Positions 26,163 to 34,741 of a DNA stretch of 64,000 bases are shown here, piece after piece. This stretch comes from Actinomycetales bacterium JB111 (lineage in GTDB: Bacteria; Actinomycetota; Actinomycetes; Actinomycetales; Actinomycetaceae), in NCBI GenBank assembly GCA_900163555.1, contig FUHX01000041.1, positions 17,316 to 81,315 of the forward strand, given 5' to 3'. The notes below the pieces were generated by a model, which was not told the DNA's origin, did no database searches, and saw only the letters and a list, made by a program, of their open reading frames with translations. A program made the position numbers and the translations under genes. Every line of letters starts with the position of its first letter. Position 1 is the first letter of the stretch.

Positions 26163-27526
26163 TGCAAGTCCACAAACGTCCTCGTCCAGTGGTGCTGGCC
26201 GTCGCCCTGCTCGCGGTCGAGCTCATCGCCGGCATGCAGACCTACCTGTCGCAGACGGTCCTCCCACTGGTGGCCCTCGAGCTCGACGGCGCGGGCCTGT
26301 ACGGGGTGCTGTCGTCGGCCGCGAGCGCGTCCGGCTTCCTCATGATGCCGATCGGCACCTGGCTGCTCGGTCGCTTCCGGGTCGCTCCGGTCATGCTCGT
26401 TGCCACCGCCGTCACGTGCGCCGGTGCGGTGCTGTGCGCGCTGGCCTGGTCGATGCCCGCCTTCATCGCGGGCACGGCGGTCCGGGGGATGGCCGGGGGA
26501 ACGCTCGCCACCGTGTCGATGGGCGCGGTCGTGCGTGGGCTCCCGGCCCGCCACCGCCACCTGGTGCTCGCCGGGATGTCCGGGGTGTGGGTCATCTCGT
26601 CGCTCGTCGGCCCCACGTATGCGGCGCTCGTCGCCTCGTGGCTCTCCTGGCGCTGGGCGATGATTGCCTACCTCCCGGTCCTGCTGCTCGCGCGCGGGGT
26701 CGTGGCCGCGTCCATGCCCGCGGAGCCGTCGCGGCACGGCCGCGGGTCGGCGCCGTGGGGCTGGTCCGCGATCCTCGCCGTCGGCGCCGCCGTGCTCGCA
26801 CTTCCGGTCGGCCCCCTCTCGGCGGCCGCCGTCGTCGTCGGCGCCGTGGTCGTCCTGCGGGCGGCTCGCGCGCTCCTGCCGGACGGGGCGCTCGGCGCCA
26901 CGCGCGGAAGGCGGGCGGGACTGCCCGCGCTGATGATCGTCACCGGTGTGTACTTCGGCGCCACCGGCACGATCTCGGTCGTCGCCCACGACGCCTACGG
27001 ACTCGGCCCCGCGCGGTTCGGCCCCATCCTCGCGGCGTCGGGCCTGGCCTGGGCCGTCACCGGGCTGGTGACCGGGGCCCGCCCCCGGGCGGGCGGGGCG
27101 CTCCGGCGTCGCGTCCTGCTCGGGGCGGCCCTCCTGACGGTGGGGATCGCCGCCCTCGTCGCGGTCGCGGCGCGCGGGGTGGCCGGCGCGCCGGTCGGCG
27201 AGACCCATCTCGGGCTGCTGGCCGCGGGCGTCGTCCTCGGGCTGGGCATGGGCACGATCTACCCGAGCCTCCTCGGCGCCCTGATCGACGACGCCCCACG
27301 GGAGGGCGAGGCCGACGCCACCGGCGAGGCCGAGGCCATGGCCGGCGGGCTCGTCCTCGCAGAGGCCGTCGGCACGACGATCGCCACCACCGCGGCGTTC
27401 AGCTGGCTCGGCACGGGCTTCGGCCTCGACGCCTCGATGCCCGTCCGCGCCCTCGCGCTCTACCTGGTGCTCGCCGCAGCGACGCCGTGGATGATCCGCC
27501 GGCTCGGGCGAGCGACGTCGGCGTAG
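26162..27526 (+). CDS. Major facilitator superfamily transporter
   Basis: A 454-residue integral membrane protein with about twelve hydrophobic segments, an internal charged loop near residues 180-200, and typical MFS features: N-terminal helix VLAVALLAVELIAGMQTYLS and GTAVRGMAGGTLATVSMGAVVRGLP. The substrate is unknown; drug efflux is a guess. The leaderless promoter supports ATG 26162. It is divergent from the ribbon-helix-helix gene. Its stop codon overlaps the -10 of the next gene. Confidence 0.88.
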   Translation: MQVHKRPRPVVLAVALLAVELIAGMQTYLSQTVLPLVALELDGAGLYGVLSSAASASGFLMMPIGTWLLGRFRVAPVMLVATAVTCAGAVLCALAWSMPAFIAGTAVRGMAGGTLATVSMGAVVRGLPARHRHLVLAGMSGVWVISSLVGPTYAALVASWLSWRWAMIAYLPVLLLARGVVAASMPAEPSRHGRGSAPWGWSAILAVGAAVLALPVGPLSAAAVVVGAVVVLRAARALLPDGALGATRGRRAGLPALMIVTGVYFGATGTISVVAHDAYGLGPARFGPILAASGLAWAVTGLVTGARPRAGGALRRRVLLGAALLTVGIAALVAVAARGVAGAPVGETHLGLLAAGVVLGLGMGTIYPSLLGALIDDAPREGEADATGEAEAMAGGLVLAEAVGTTIATTAAFSWLGTGFGLDASMPVRALALYLVLAAATPWMIRRLGRATSA

Positions 27527-27536
27527 TCTCGTCCCG
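27524..27536 (+). promoter_or_regulatory. -10 element of the YbaK gene, overlapping the MFS stop codon
   Basis: TAGTCT at 27524-27529 includes the MFS TAG stop. Six bases separate it from GTG 27536. Confidence 0.5.
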
Positions 27537-28066
27537 TGCCGGCCTCCCACCCTCCCTCCGACCCACCGAATCCGCCCGACGACGGCGCGACGCCGGCGGA
27601 CGGGGACGTCACCCCGGCCGTCGCGGCCGCCCGGGCCGCGGGCATCGACCACGTCGTCACCCGGCACGGGCGGGTGGGGTCGCTCGCCGAGGCCGCGGCA
27701 GCGCGGGGGATCGCGCCGCGGGACCTGGTGAAGTCCATGGTCGTGCGCATCGACGACGAGCACTACCTGTTCGTCCTCGTCCCCGGCGACCGCCAGATCG
27801 CGTGGCCGAGGCTGCGCGAGCTGCTCGGCGTCTCGCGGCTCTCGATGCCGGATGCCGCCAGGGCGCGGGAGGTCACCGGCTACGAGCGGGGGACGATCAC
27901 GCCGCTCGGCTCGAGCACGGCGTGGCCGGTCGTCGCCGACTCGCGCATCGTCGGCCGGCAGATCTCCGTCGGTGCCGGCGCCCACGGGGTCGGGCTCACG
28001 CTCGCCGCCGACGACCTCGTCGCGCACCTGGGTGCGCGGCTCGCGGACATCAGCGACCCGGAGTAG
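27536..28066 (+). CDS. YbaK/EbsC-type aminoacyl-tRNA deacylase
   Basis: A 176-residue trans-editing domain protein that hydrolyses mischarged tRNA (Cys- or Pro-tRNA in characterised relatives). Family features are PRDLVKSMVVRIDDEHYLFVLVPGDRQI, GYERGTITPLG and the ending ISVGAGAHGVGLTLAADDLV. The conserved lysine in DLVKSM corresponds to the catalytic-site lysine of YbaK. The first 30 residues are a Pro/Asp-rich extension. It converges on ndh across a large hairpin. Confidence 0.88.
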   Translation: MPASHPPSDPPNPPDDGATPADGDVTPAVAAARAAGIDHVVTRHGRVGSLAEAAAARGIAPRDLVKSMVVRIDDEHYLFVLVPGDRQIAWPRLRELLGVSRLSMPDAARAREVTGYERGTITPLGSSTAWPVVADSRIVGRQISVGAGAHGVGLTLAADDLVAHLGARLADISDPE

Positions 28067-28122
28067 GGAGCACGGAGGTCGGGTCGGCCCCGGGTGCAGG
28101 ACTTCGCCCCGGAACCGCACGG

Positions 28123-28166
28123 ACGAACGGGCGGGCCCGGGCCGAAGCCCGGGCCCGCCCGTTCGT
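28123..28166. terminator. Bidirectional hairpin terminator between ybaK and ndh
   Basis: A perfect 19-bp stem beginning ACGAACGGGCGGGCCCGGG (28123-28141), a six-base loop, then its exact complement to 28166. It sits between two converging genes. Confidence 0.8.
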
Positions 28167-28208
28167 GCCGGCGTCGCGTGACGCCGAGGGTGTCCGTCGT
28201 CGCGGGGG

Positions 28209-29597
28209 TCAGCGGCTGCCCGCGCCCGCCTTCGCCTCGGCGGCCTTGGCCTGCTGGGCCTTGATCTCCGACGGCGGGAGCGCGGTGGGCGGGGTGTCGC
28301 CGACGATGACGTTGTGGCCGCCGCGCCAGGTGAGGTAGCGCGAGCCCAGGTTCACCATGGACGCGAGGCGGTTACGGTTCGAGAGCAGCGTGACGAGGTG
28401 GACGCCGGTCCAGATCGCCATGGCCGGGAAGCCGGTGAGGTTCGGGATGCCCTCGACCTCGGCGACCGCCGAGTTACGACCGATCGTCGCGAGGATGCCC
28501 TTGTCGTTGTACGCGAAGGGCTCGTGGGCCGGCAGCGGCTGGTGGGCGTGCTTGGCGCGCGACTCGGCGGCGATGAGCTTGCCGACGTACTTGCCGCCCT
28601 GGAGGGCCGGCTGCGCGAGCTGGGGGAGGGCGTCGTCGCCGACCGACGCGTCGCCGACCGCGAAGATGTCCTCGACGCCCTTGACGCGGAGGTACTCGTC
28701 GGTCTCGATCCGGCCGCCGCGACCCTGGGGGATGCCCCATGTGCCGACCCGCCTGTAGGAGGTCACGCCCGCGGCCCACACGGTGATCATCGACGGGAGC
28801 TCGGTGCCGTCCTCGAGGGTGACCGAGTCCGGTCCGACCTCCTTGACGCCCAGGCCGAGGCGCAGGTCCACACCGCGCTCGCGCAGGGCGGAGGCGGTGT
28901 AGTCGCGGCTGCCCTCGGAGAACGGCATGAGGACGTTCGGCGCCATGTCGACGAGCGTGACGTGCATCCGGGAGCGGTCGATGTCCGGGTAGATGACCGG
29001 GAAGTCCTTGTCGCGCTGCTCGGCGAGGGCTCCGGCGGTCTCGACGCCGGTCGGGCCGGCGCCGATGACGACGACGCGGACGTCTCCGGTGGAGCTCGAC
29101 TGGGCGGCGGTCTCGAGGCGGCCGAACAGGGTGTCGCGCAGCTTGATGGCCTGCGAGCGCGTGTACAGCGGGAAGGCGTGCTCCTCGGCGCCGGGGGTGC
29201 CGAAGAAGTTCGCGGTCACGCCGACCGCGAGGACGAGGCGGTGGTAGCGCATGCGGCGGCCGTCGGCCAGCTCGATGCGGTGGCCCTCGGCGTCGACGCC
29301 CGTGACCTCGCCGCGCACGACGCGCAGGTTCTTCTGCTTGGCGCGTGCCGAGCGGAGGAAGTACGAGATGTCGCCGGGGTTCAGCGTGGCGGTCGCGACC
29401 TGGTAGAGCAGCGGCTGGAACGTGTTGTAGAGGTTCTTGTCGATGAGGGTGACGTCGACCTCCGCGTCCTTCAGCGCGCGCGCTGCGGACAGACCGGCGA
29501 ATCCACCGCCCACGATGACGACGTGCTCGCGGACGCTGCGACGCGGTTCCGCGGTGCGCTCCTGCTGTGCGGTGGACGGTGAGTTGAAGTCGGTCAT
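28209..29597 (-). CDS. ndh: Type II NADH dehydrogenase (NDH-2)
   Basis: A single-subunit, non-proton-pumping NADH:quinone oxidoreductase (462 residues) acting at the inner face of the membrane. The FAD Rossmann motif is VVIVGGGFAGLSAARAL (about 26-42), the NAD(P)H motif VVVIGAGPTGVETAGAL (about 174-190), and the second FAD contact EDIFAVGDAS. The quinone-site region AQPALQGGKYVG is present, and a C-terminal amphipathic stretch with WTGVHLVTLLSNRNR provides membrane attachment. TACCGT (complement 29604-29609) lies six bases before ATG, so the mRNA is probably leaderless. Confidence 0.93.
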   Translation of the reverse strand: MTDFNSPSTAQQERTAEPRRSVREHVVIVGGGFAGLSAARALKDAEVDVTLIDKNLYNTFQPLLYQVATATLNPGDISYFLRSARAKQKNLRVVRGEVTGVDAEGHRIELADGRRMRYHRLVLAVGVTANFFGTPGAEEHAFPLYTRSQAIKLRDTLFGRLETAAQSSSTGDVRVVVIGAGPTGVETAGALAEQRDKDFPVIYPDIDRSRMHVTLVDMAPNVLMPFSEGSRDYTASALRERGVDLRLGLGVKEVGPDSVTLEDGTELPSMITVWAAGVTSYRRVGTWGIPQGRGGRIETDEYLRVKGVEDIFAVGDASVGDDALPQLAQPALQGGKYVGKLIAAESRAKHAHQPLPAHEPFAYNDKGILATIGRNSAVAEVEGIPNLTGFPAMAIWTGVHLVTLLSNRNRLASMVNLGSRYLTWRGGHNVIVGDTPPTALPPSEIKAQQAKAAEAKAGAGSR

Positions 29598-29720
29598 GAC
29601 TCAACGGTAGGCCGGTCGATCGGTGTGATGCGAGCGTGTTTGTCGTCCGTCACGGTCTTCTTCACCACACCTTCGGTGTGCCTGCGCCACAGTGGCCCGA
29701 CCGTGTGATGTGCACCTCTT

Positions 29721-29763
29721 CGTCCGCCGCGCGCCCCGACGACGGCGGGGCGCGCGACGGACG
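29721..29763 (-). terminator. Terminator hairpin downstream of the ThDP enzyme gene
   Basis: A stem of CGTCCG + GCGCGCCCCG pairs with CGGGGCGCGC + CGGACG around a seven-base loop, with a small 2x2 internal mismatch. It lies 8 bp beyond the stop of the minus-strand ThDP gene. A smaller CACAC-CTTCG-GTGTG hairpin lies at 29666-29680. Confidence 0.65.
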
Positions 29764-29770
29764 CGGGCGG

Positions 29771-31399
29771 CTACTTGTCGCCCTGGAACACGTGCTCCTC
29801 CACCCAGGACCGGAACTCGGTGATCTTCGCGTCCACCACGATCGGGCGGTCGGTCACGGTGGGGACGAGCTCGGCCAGGGCGTCGAGGTCGGCGCGCGTG
29901 CGCACCGTGAAGCCCTCGCACCCGAACCCGCGGGCGATCGCCGCCAGGTCGGTGTCGGGGAATCGGACGGTCTGCATGTCGTCGCCGTCGAAGTGGTGGA
30001 CCTCGGCGCCGTAGGCGGAGTCGTTGTACACGACGATGACCGGGTTGACCCGCTCCCGGACGGCCGTGTCGAGCTCGACGAGGCTCATCATGAACCCGCC
30101 GTCGCCGATGCCGGCGACGACCCGTCGGTCCGGACGGGCGATCGCGGCGCCGACGGCGCTGCCGAGCCCGAGGCCGACGGACTGGAAGGCGAGGGGGAGG
30201 ATGAAGCCCTTCTCGTCGGGCACGGACAGGAAGTTGGCGGGGTAGCCGGTCGCGTTGCCGGCGTCGGTGACGACAACCCGCTCGCGCGGGATCATCCGCT
30301 CGAGCGCGAGGGTGAGCGTCCGGGGGTCGATGCGCTCGTCCGTGCTCGTGTCCTCGTACTCGACGTCGGGCCAGAAGGCGCCGGAGTCCAGCAGGCGCCG
30401 GACCTCGGGCGTGCGGTAGCCGGTGCGGGGGGCCACGAGCTCGGCGGCGGCTGCGGCGGCGAGGCCGGCGTCGGACACGATGCCGAGCGCGACGGGACGG
30501 TGCTTGCCGATGGCGGCCGGGTCGATGTCGACGTGCACGAGTCGCGTGCCGTCCGTGAACTCGCCGTTGCGGGAGGTCCAGCGGTTGAAGGCGAGCCCGA
30601 ACCCCACGACGAGGTCGGCGTCCAGGACCAGGTCCGCCACCGTCGGCGAGGAGAACCCGCCCATGACGTCCAGGCTCCAGTCGTTGCCGGCGAACAGTCC
30701 GCGCGCGACGGCGGAGGTCGCCACGAGTGCGCCGCTCACCTCGGCGAGGCGTTCGATCTGCTCGCGCGCGCCGCGCGCGCCGCGGCCCGCGACGATCACC
30801 GGTCGCTCCGCCTCGGACAGGAGGCGGGCGAGCTCGGCGAGCCCGTCCGCGGCCGGCGCCGGGGGAGTGGGCAGGGCGATCGGCCGCGCGAGCGCGCGGT
30901 CGACGTCGACGTCCTCCTCCTGCACGTCGAGCGGCATGTTGAGGACGACCGCCGTGCGCTCGACGACGGCCAGGCGGACCGCCGCCGCCGTGTCCTCGAC
31001 GGCGGTGGCCGCCGAGTGGATCCGCGCGACCGGGACGCCGAGGGCCTCGAGCGCCCCGGTCTGGTCGATCCAGAAGTTCGACGTGTGCCGCGCCGAGGGG
31101 GGAGTGTCCCCCGCGAAGGCGACGAGCGGCGTCCCGCTCTTCGCGGCCTCGGTGAGCGCGGTCATGGCGTTCGTCAGCCCGCAGCCCTGGTGCAGGCTCA
31201 CGGCCGGCACCTCGCCGGTGACCCGGCCGTAGGCGTCGGCCATGATCCCGGCGCCGGCCTCGTGCCGGGTCGCCACGAAGCGGGCGCCGGCGGAGATCAT
31301 GGCGTTGGTGGTGTGGAAGTTGCCGCTACCGACGACGCCGAACATCTGGGTCACGCCGAGCGCGACGAGGGTGCGGCCGATGACGTCTGCCACGCGCAT
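29771..31399 (-). CDS. ThDP-dependent enzyme of the acetolactate synthase/decarboxylase family
   Basis: A 542-residue thiamine-diphosphate enzyme with the classic three domains. The cofactor-activating glutamate is E47 in ATRHEAGAGIMADAYGR. The central domain carries RPVIVAGRGARG. The C-terminal ThDP/Mg motif is GDGGF...(25-30)...VYND. The closest pattern is acetolactate-synthase-like or benzoylformate-decarboxylase-like proteins of unknown substrate. It shares a strand with an orphan binding protein 157 bp upstream, across a hairpin, near a LysR regulator, so a catabolic 2-oxoacid decarboxylase or lyase role is plausible. A biosynthetic AHAS role is unlikely without a small subunit. Confidence 0.83.
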   Translation of the reverse strand: MRVADVIGRTLVALGVTQMFGVVGSGNFHTTNAMISAGARFVATRHEAGAGIMADAYGRVTGEVPAVSLHQGCGLTNAMTALTEAAKSGTPLVAFAGDTPPSARHTSNFWIDQTGALEALGVPVARIHSAATAVEDTAAAVRLAVVERTAVVLNMPLDVQEEDVDVDRALARPIALPTPPAPAADGLAELARLLSEAERPVIVAGRGARGAREQIERLAEVSGALVATSAVARGLFAGNDWSLDVMGGFSSPTVADLVLDADLVVGFGLAFNRWTSRNGEFTDGTRLVHVDIDPAAIGKHRPVALGIVSDAGLAAAAAAELVAPRTGYRTPEVRRLLDSGAFWPDVEYEDTSTDERIDPRTLTLALERMIPRERVVVTDAGNATGYPANFLSVPDEKGFILPLAFQSVGLGLGSAVGAAIARPDRRVVAGIGDGGFMMSLVELDTAVRERVNPVIVVYNDSAYGAEVHHFDGDDMQTVRFPDTDLAAIARGFGCEGFTVRTRADLDALAELVPTVTDRPIVVDAKITEFRSWVEEHVFQGDK

Positions 31400-31465
31400 G
31401 GGTGGGGCTCCTCATTCGTGAAGGGGTGGGATCTGGTGCGGGGCGCGCGTGCGCGCGCCACGCGC

Positions 31466-31500
31466 CGCGCCCGCGGACGGGCAGTCCGCCCGCGGGCGCG
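31466..31500 (-). terminator. Hairpin between the orphan binding protein and the ThDP gene
   Basis: CGCGCCCGCGG (31466-31476) pairs with CCGCGGGCGCG (31490-31500). It lies after the binding-protein stop, and read-through could still feed the ThDP gene. Confidence 0.5.
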
Positions 31501-31556
31501 TGGGTGGTTCAGGGGTGGGTCCGGGCCGTCGACCGTTCGACGGGCCGGTCTGCCGA

Positions 31557-32537
31557 CTACTCGACGGGGAGAAGGGCGTCGAGGTCGACCGGCTCGGAGA
31601 CCACGCCGTACTCGAGCGTGGCGTCCGCCAGCTCCTGCAGCGACTCGCGGTTCCACTCCACCCGGTAGTTCGGCAGCGCGATGCGGGCGAGCATCTCCTC
31701 GGGGATCTCCGTGTAGGTGGCGATGATCCGGCGCACCTCGTCCGGGTTCTCCTCGGAGTACTCGAGCGAGCGGTGCATCGCGGTCGTGAACGCCTCGGTG
31801 AGCTCCGGGTCGTCCTCGATCTGCGCGTTCGTCGCGAAGTAGCCCGCGATGTCGAGGTTCTCGATGTCCTGGAACGGCCAGGCGATGACCCGGTTGCCGG
31901 CGTCGACGGCCTGGGTGACGAACGGCTCCACGATCATGGCCGCGTCGATCTCGCCCTGCTCGAGGGCGGCCGGGGCGTCGGGGAACGGGATCTCGACCCA
32001 CTCGATGAGGCTCTGGTCGCCGCCGGCCTGGTCGACCGAGTACTGGGCCGTCACGGCCACGATGTTGGAGAAGTTGTTGACCGAGACGAGGCCGCCCTCG
32101 AGGTCGGCCGGGGACTCGACGTCGGAGTCCGCCGGGACGACCAGGGCGCCGAAGCCACCCTCCGTGCCGGAGGCCGAGGTGCCGTTGGAGACGTAGCGGA
32201 CGTCCAGGCCCTGCTCGATCGCGATCATCACGGAGATGACGTTGCCGAAGGCGAACTCCACGTCGCCGGAGACGACGTTGGCCATGGCCTCGGCGCCGCC
32301 GCCGGTCGTGGTGATCTCGACGTCCAGGCCCTCCTCCTCGAAGAAGCCCTGCTCGACGCCGAGCCAGATCGCCGCGGTGTCGGCGATCGGGATGGCGGAG
32401 ACGGTGATCTCGCGCAGGGCGCCGTCGTCGCCGCCGTCGGTGGAGGATCCGGAGTCGTCGTCGTCCCCTCCGCCGCAGCCGGCGAGGACGAGGGTGGCGG
32501 CCGCCACAGTTGCGAACGTACGAATAGTGGTCTTCAT
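31557..32537 (-). CDS. NMT1/THI5-like ABC substrate-binding lipoprotein (orphan, copy 1)
   Basis: A 326-residue exported lipoprotein: signal sequence MKTTIRTFATVAAATLVLAG with lipobox LAGC, a Gly/Asp/Ser linker, then the NMT1/THI5-like fold (AIWLGVEQGFFEEEGLDVE, VVSGDVEFAFGNVISVM, AMIVEPFVTQ). The family binds small organic molecules such as sulfonates, pyrimidines or aromatics. No permease or ATPase is adjacent. It clearly resembles the protein at 53195-54190. AAGGAG lies about seven bases before the chosen ATG. It is divergent from the LysR gene. Confidence 0.88.
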   Translation of the reverse strand: MKTTIRTFATVAAATLVLAGCGGGDDDDSGSSTDGGDDGALREITVSAIPIADTAAIWLGVEQGFFEEEGLDVEITTTGGGAEAMANVVSGDVEFAFGNVISVMIAIEQGLDVRYVSNGTSASGTEGGFGALVVPADSDVESPADLEGGLVSVNNFSNIVAVTAQYSVDQAGGDQSLIEWVEIPFPDAPAALEQGEIDAAMIVEPFVTQAVDAGNRVIAWPFQDIENLDIAGYFATNAQIEDDPELTEAFTTAMHRSLEYSEENPDEVRRIIATYTEIPEEMLARIALPNYRVEWNRESLQELADATLEYGVVSEPVDLDALLPVE

Positions 32538-32651
32538 CTGCACTCCTTCGTGCAACGGGGTGAGCGATCCGCGGTGGGGGTGACGCGGGGCGTGTGGCCC
32601 CACAGTAGGGGGCAAGCGTCATGCACGCTAATGAAGAAACTTCGGGGCGGT

Positions 32652-32668
32652 CATAGATGACATCTATG
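32652..32668. promoter_or_regulatory. Perfect palindromic LysR-type operator
   Basis: CATAGATG-A-CATCTATG, an 8-bp perfect inverted repeat that contains the T-N11-A core of LysR sites. It lies 8 bp upstream of the LysR start at 32677 and overlaps a candidate -10 TATGGT (32665-32670). It therefore fits autoregulation together with control of the divergent binding-protein/ThDP genes. Confidence 0.7.
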
Positions 32669-32676
32669 GTGGGTGG

Positions 32677-33600
32677 ATGTCCGACGTCGACCTCCAGCTC
32701 CTCACCACGTTCGTGCGCGTCTACGAGGCCCGGAACGTCACGCGTGCCGCCGAGGATCTCGGTCTCTCCCAGCCGACCGTGTCCCACGCGCTGGCCCGCC
32801 TGCGTCGGCAGGTCGGCGACGAGCTGTTCGTCCGGGCCCCGGGCGGCGTGCGCCCGACCGACCACGCCGACGCCCTGTACCGGGACGCCGCGCCGGCGCT
32901 CGCGACCCTCCGGGGTGCGGTCGAGCACGCGCGCGGTTTCGACCCGGCGACCGCGCGACGCCTCTTCCGGATCTGCCTCACCGACCTGGGTGAGACCGCG
33001 ATCCTTCCCGCGGTGCTCACCGAGATCACCCGGCGGGCGCCGAACGTCGAGATCGAGGTCGTCCCCATGAACGTGGACCGTGCCGCGTCCTGGTTGCAGA
33101 CGGGCGAGATCGACCTCGCCGTCGCCACCATGGACCTCGGCCCCTCCCTGAGGACCGAGGTGCTGTTCGCTGACGGCTACGTCCTCGCGATGCGCCGCGG
33201 GCACCCGCTGGCCGAGGGCGCGCTGACGACCCGAGACTTCGAGGCCGCCCGCCACGCCGTCGTCACGGACGTCGCCGGGCACCGGATGCCCGTGGAGGCG
33301 ATGGCCGCGCTCGGCATCGAACGCCGCATCGCCCTGCGGGTGCCGAACTTCGCGACCATCCCGCCGGCCCTCGCGCGCACGGACCTGGTCGCGGTCGTCC
33401 CGTGGGGCGCGGTCCGCATGCGTCCGGTCCACGGGGACCTCGTCAGCCGGCCGCTGCCGTTCGAGGTGCGGCCGGTCGACGTGCGCCTGTGGCGCCGCCC
33501 GGGCACGGGGTCGCCCGCCGTCAGGTGGCTGCGCTCCACCATCGTCGAGGCCTCCGCGCGGCCGGACGACTGGGCCTACCCGCACCCGGCCACCACGTAG
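32677..33600 (+). CDS. LysR-family transcriptional regulator
   Basis: A 307-residue LysR regulator with an N-terminal winged helix (LQLLTTFVRVYEARNVTRAAEDLGLSQPTVSHALARLR in outline, residues 6-43) and a periplasmic-binding-like effector domain. The sensor domain resembles the NodD/NahR branch (LFRICLTDLGETAILPAVL). It is transcribed away from the orphan binding protein and ThDP gene, the usual arrangement for a regulator and its target. The effector is unknown. ATG 32677 has TATGGT six bases upstream (leaderless). Confidence 0.9.
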   Translation: MSDVDLQLLTTFVRVYEARNVTRAAEDLGLSQPTVSHALARLRRQVGDELFVRAPGGVRPTDHADALYRDAAPALATLRGAVEHARGFDPATARRLFRICLTDLGETAILPAVLTEITRRAPNVEIEVVPMNVDRAASWLQTGEIDLAVATMDLGPSLRTEVLFADGYVLAMRRGHPLAEGALTTRDFEAARHAVVTDVAGHRMPVEAMAALGIERRIALRVPNFATIPPALARTDLVAVVPWGAVRMRPVHGDLVSRPLPFEVRPVDVRLWRRPGTGSPAVRWLRSTIVEASARPDDWAYPHPATT

Positions 33601-33648
33601 GTGAACCACCCGGCGGCCGCCCGCCGTCGATCGGTAGGATCGGGCCTC

Positions 33649-34740
33649 GTGCCTACCGATGTTCCGCCCCTGAGCCCACTCGACGACGACGGCGTCGATC
33701 GCGCCGTCACCGCGGCCGCCGACGCGTTCGCCGCCGCGACCTCACTGCAGGAGCTGAAGGACGCCAGGCTCGCCCACGTCGGCGACGCCTCGCCGATCTC
33801 GCAGGCGAACCAGGCGATCCGCTCGCTCGACAAGGCCGACAAGCCCACCGCCGGCACGATCATGGGCTCGGCCCGCGGGCGGGTGCAGAAGGCGCTCGCC
33901 GCCCGGCAGGCCGAGCTAGAGGCCGCCGAGGCCGAGCGCGTGCTGAACGAGGAGCGCGTCGACGTGACGGTCTCCCGCCCGCGGCCGGCCGGCTCGCGCC
34001 ACCCGCTGTCCGCGCTCGTCGACGACGTCTCGGACCACTTCGTCTCGCTCGGCTGGCAGATCGCCGAGGGCCCCGAGCTCGAGCACGAGTGGTTCAACTT
34101 CGACGCCCTCAACTTCGGGGTCGACCACCCCGCACGGCAGATGCAGGACACGTTCTACGTGGGCGAGATCGACCTGCCCGACGGCACGCCGGTCGAGGGC
34201 GCGGCCGACGGCCTCGTGCTGCGCACCCACACCTCCCCGGTGCAGGCGCGCACCATGCTCGACCGCACGCCGCCGATCTACATCGCGTGCCCCGGGAAGG
34301 TCTTCCGCACGGACGCCCTCGACGCGACGCACACGCCCGTCTTCCACCAGGTCGAGGGCCTCGCGGTCGACGAGGGGCTGACCATGGCGCACCTCAAGGG
34401 CACGATCGACCACTTCGCGCGGGCGATGTTCGGGCCGGAGGCGAAGACGCGCCTGCGCCCGAGCTTCTTCCCGTTCACCGAGCCGAGCGCCGAGATGGAC
34501 CTGTGGTTCCCGCAGAAGAAGGGCGGGGCCGGCTGGATCGAGTGGGGCGGCTGCGGGATGGTGAATCCCAACGTCCTGCGCGCCGTCGGCATCGACCCCG
34601 ACCGCTACACGGGATTCGCCTTCGGCATGGGGCTCGAGCGCACGCTCATGCTCCGCAACGGCATCGCCGACATGCACGACATCGTCGAGGGCGACGTCCG
34701 CTTCTCCACGCAGTTCGGTACCACCGGAAGGGGCAACTGA
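33649..34740 (+). CDS. pheS: Phenylalanyl-tRNA synthetase alpha subunit
   Basis: Class II aminoacyl-tRNA synthetase alpha chain (363 residues). The N-terminal coiled-coil arm spans about residues 10-90. Motif 1 lies in [14 protein letters not shown], motif 2 is [19 protein letters not shown], and motif 3 is [16 protein letters not shown] chose GTG 33649 because TAGGAT (33635-33640) lies eight bases before it, giving a leaderless mRNA. The longer frame from 33601 is Arg/Ala-rich and unlike PheS. It is followed one base later by pheT. Confidence 0.96.
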   Translation: MPTDVPPLSPLDDDGVDRAVTAAADAFAAATSLQELKDARLAHVGDASPISQANQAIRSLDKADKPTAGTIMGSARGRVQKALAARQAELEAAEAERVLNEERVDVTVSRPRPAGSRHPLSALVDDVSDHFVSLGWQIAEGPELEHEWFNFDALNFGVDHPARQMQDTFYVGEIDLPDGTPVEGAADGLVLRTHTSPVQARTMLDRTPPIYIACPGKVFRTDALDATHTPVFHQVEGLAVDEGLTMAHLKGTIDHFARAMFGPEAKTRLRPSFFPFTEPSAEMDLWFPQKKGGAGWIEWGGCGMVNPNVLRAVGIDPDRYTGFAFGMGLERTLMLRNGIADMHDIVEGDVRFSTQFGTTGRGN

Positions 34741-34741
34741 C

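Noticed and set aside
29771..31399. Assignment of the ThDP enzyme as the biosynthetic acetohydroxyacid synthase IlvB
   Set aside because: No ilvN small subunit or ilvC follows, the setting is catabolic, and the sequence lacks a clear match to IlvB landmarks.
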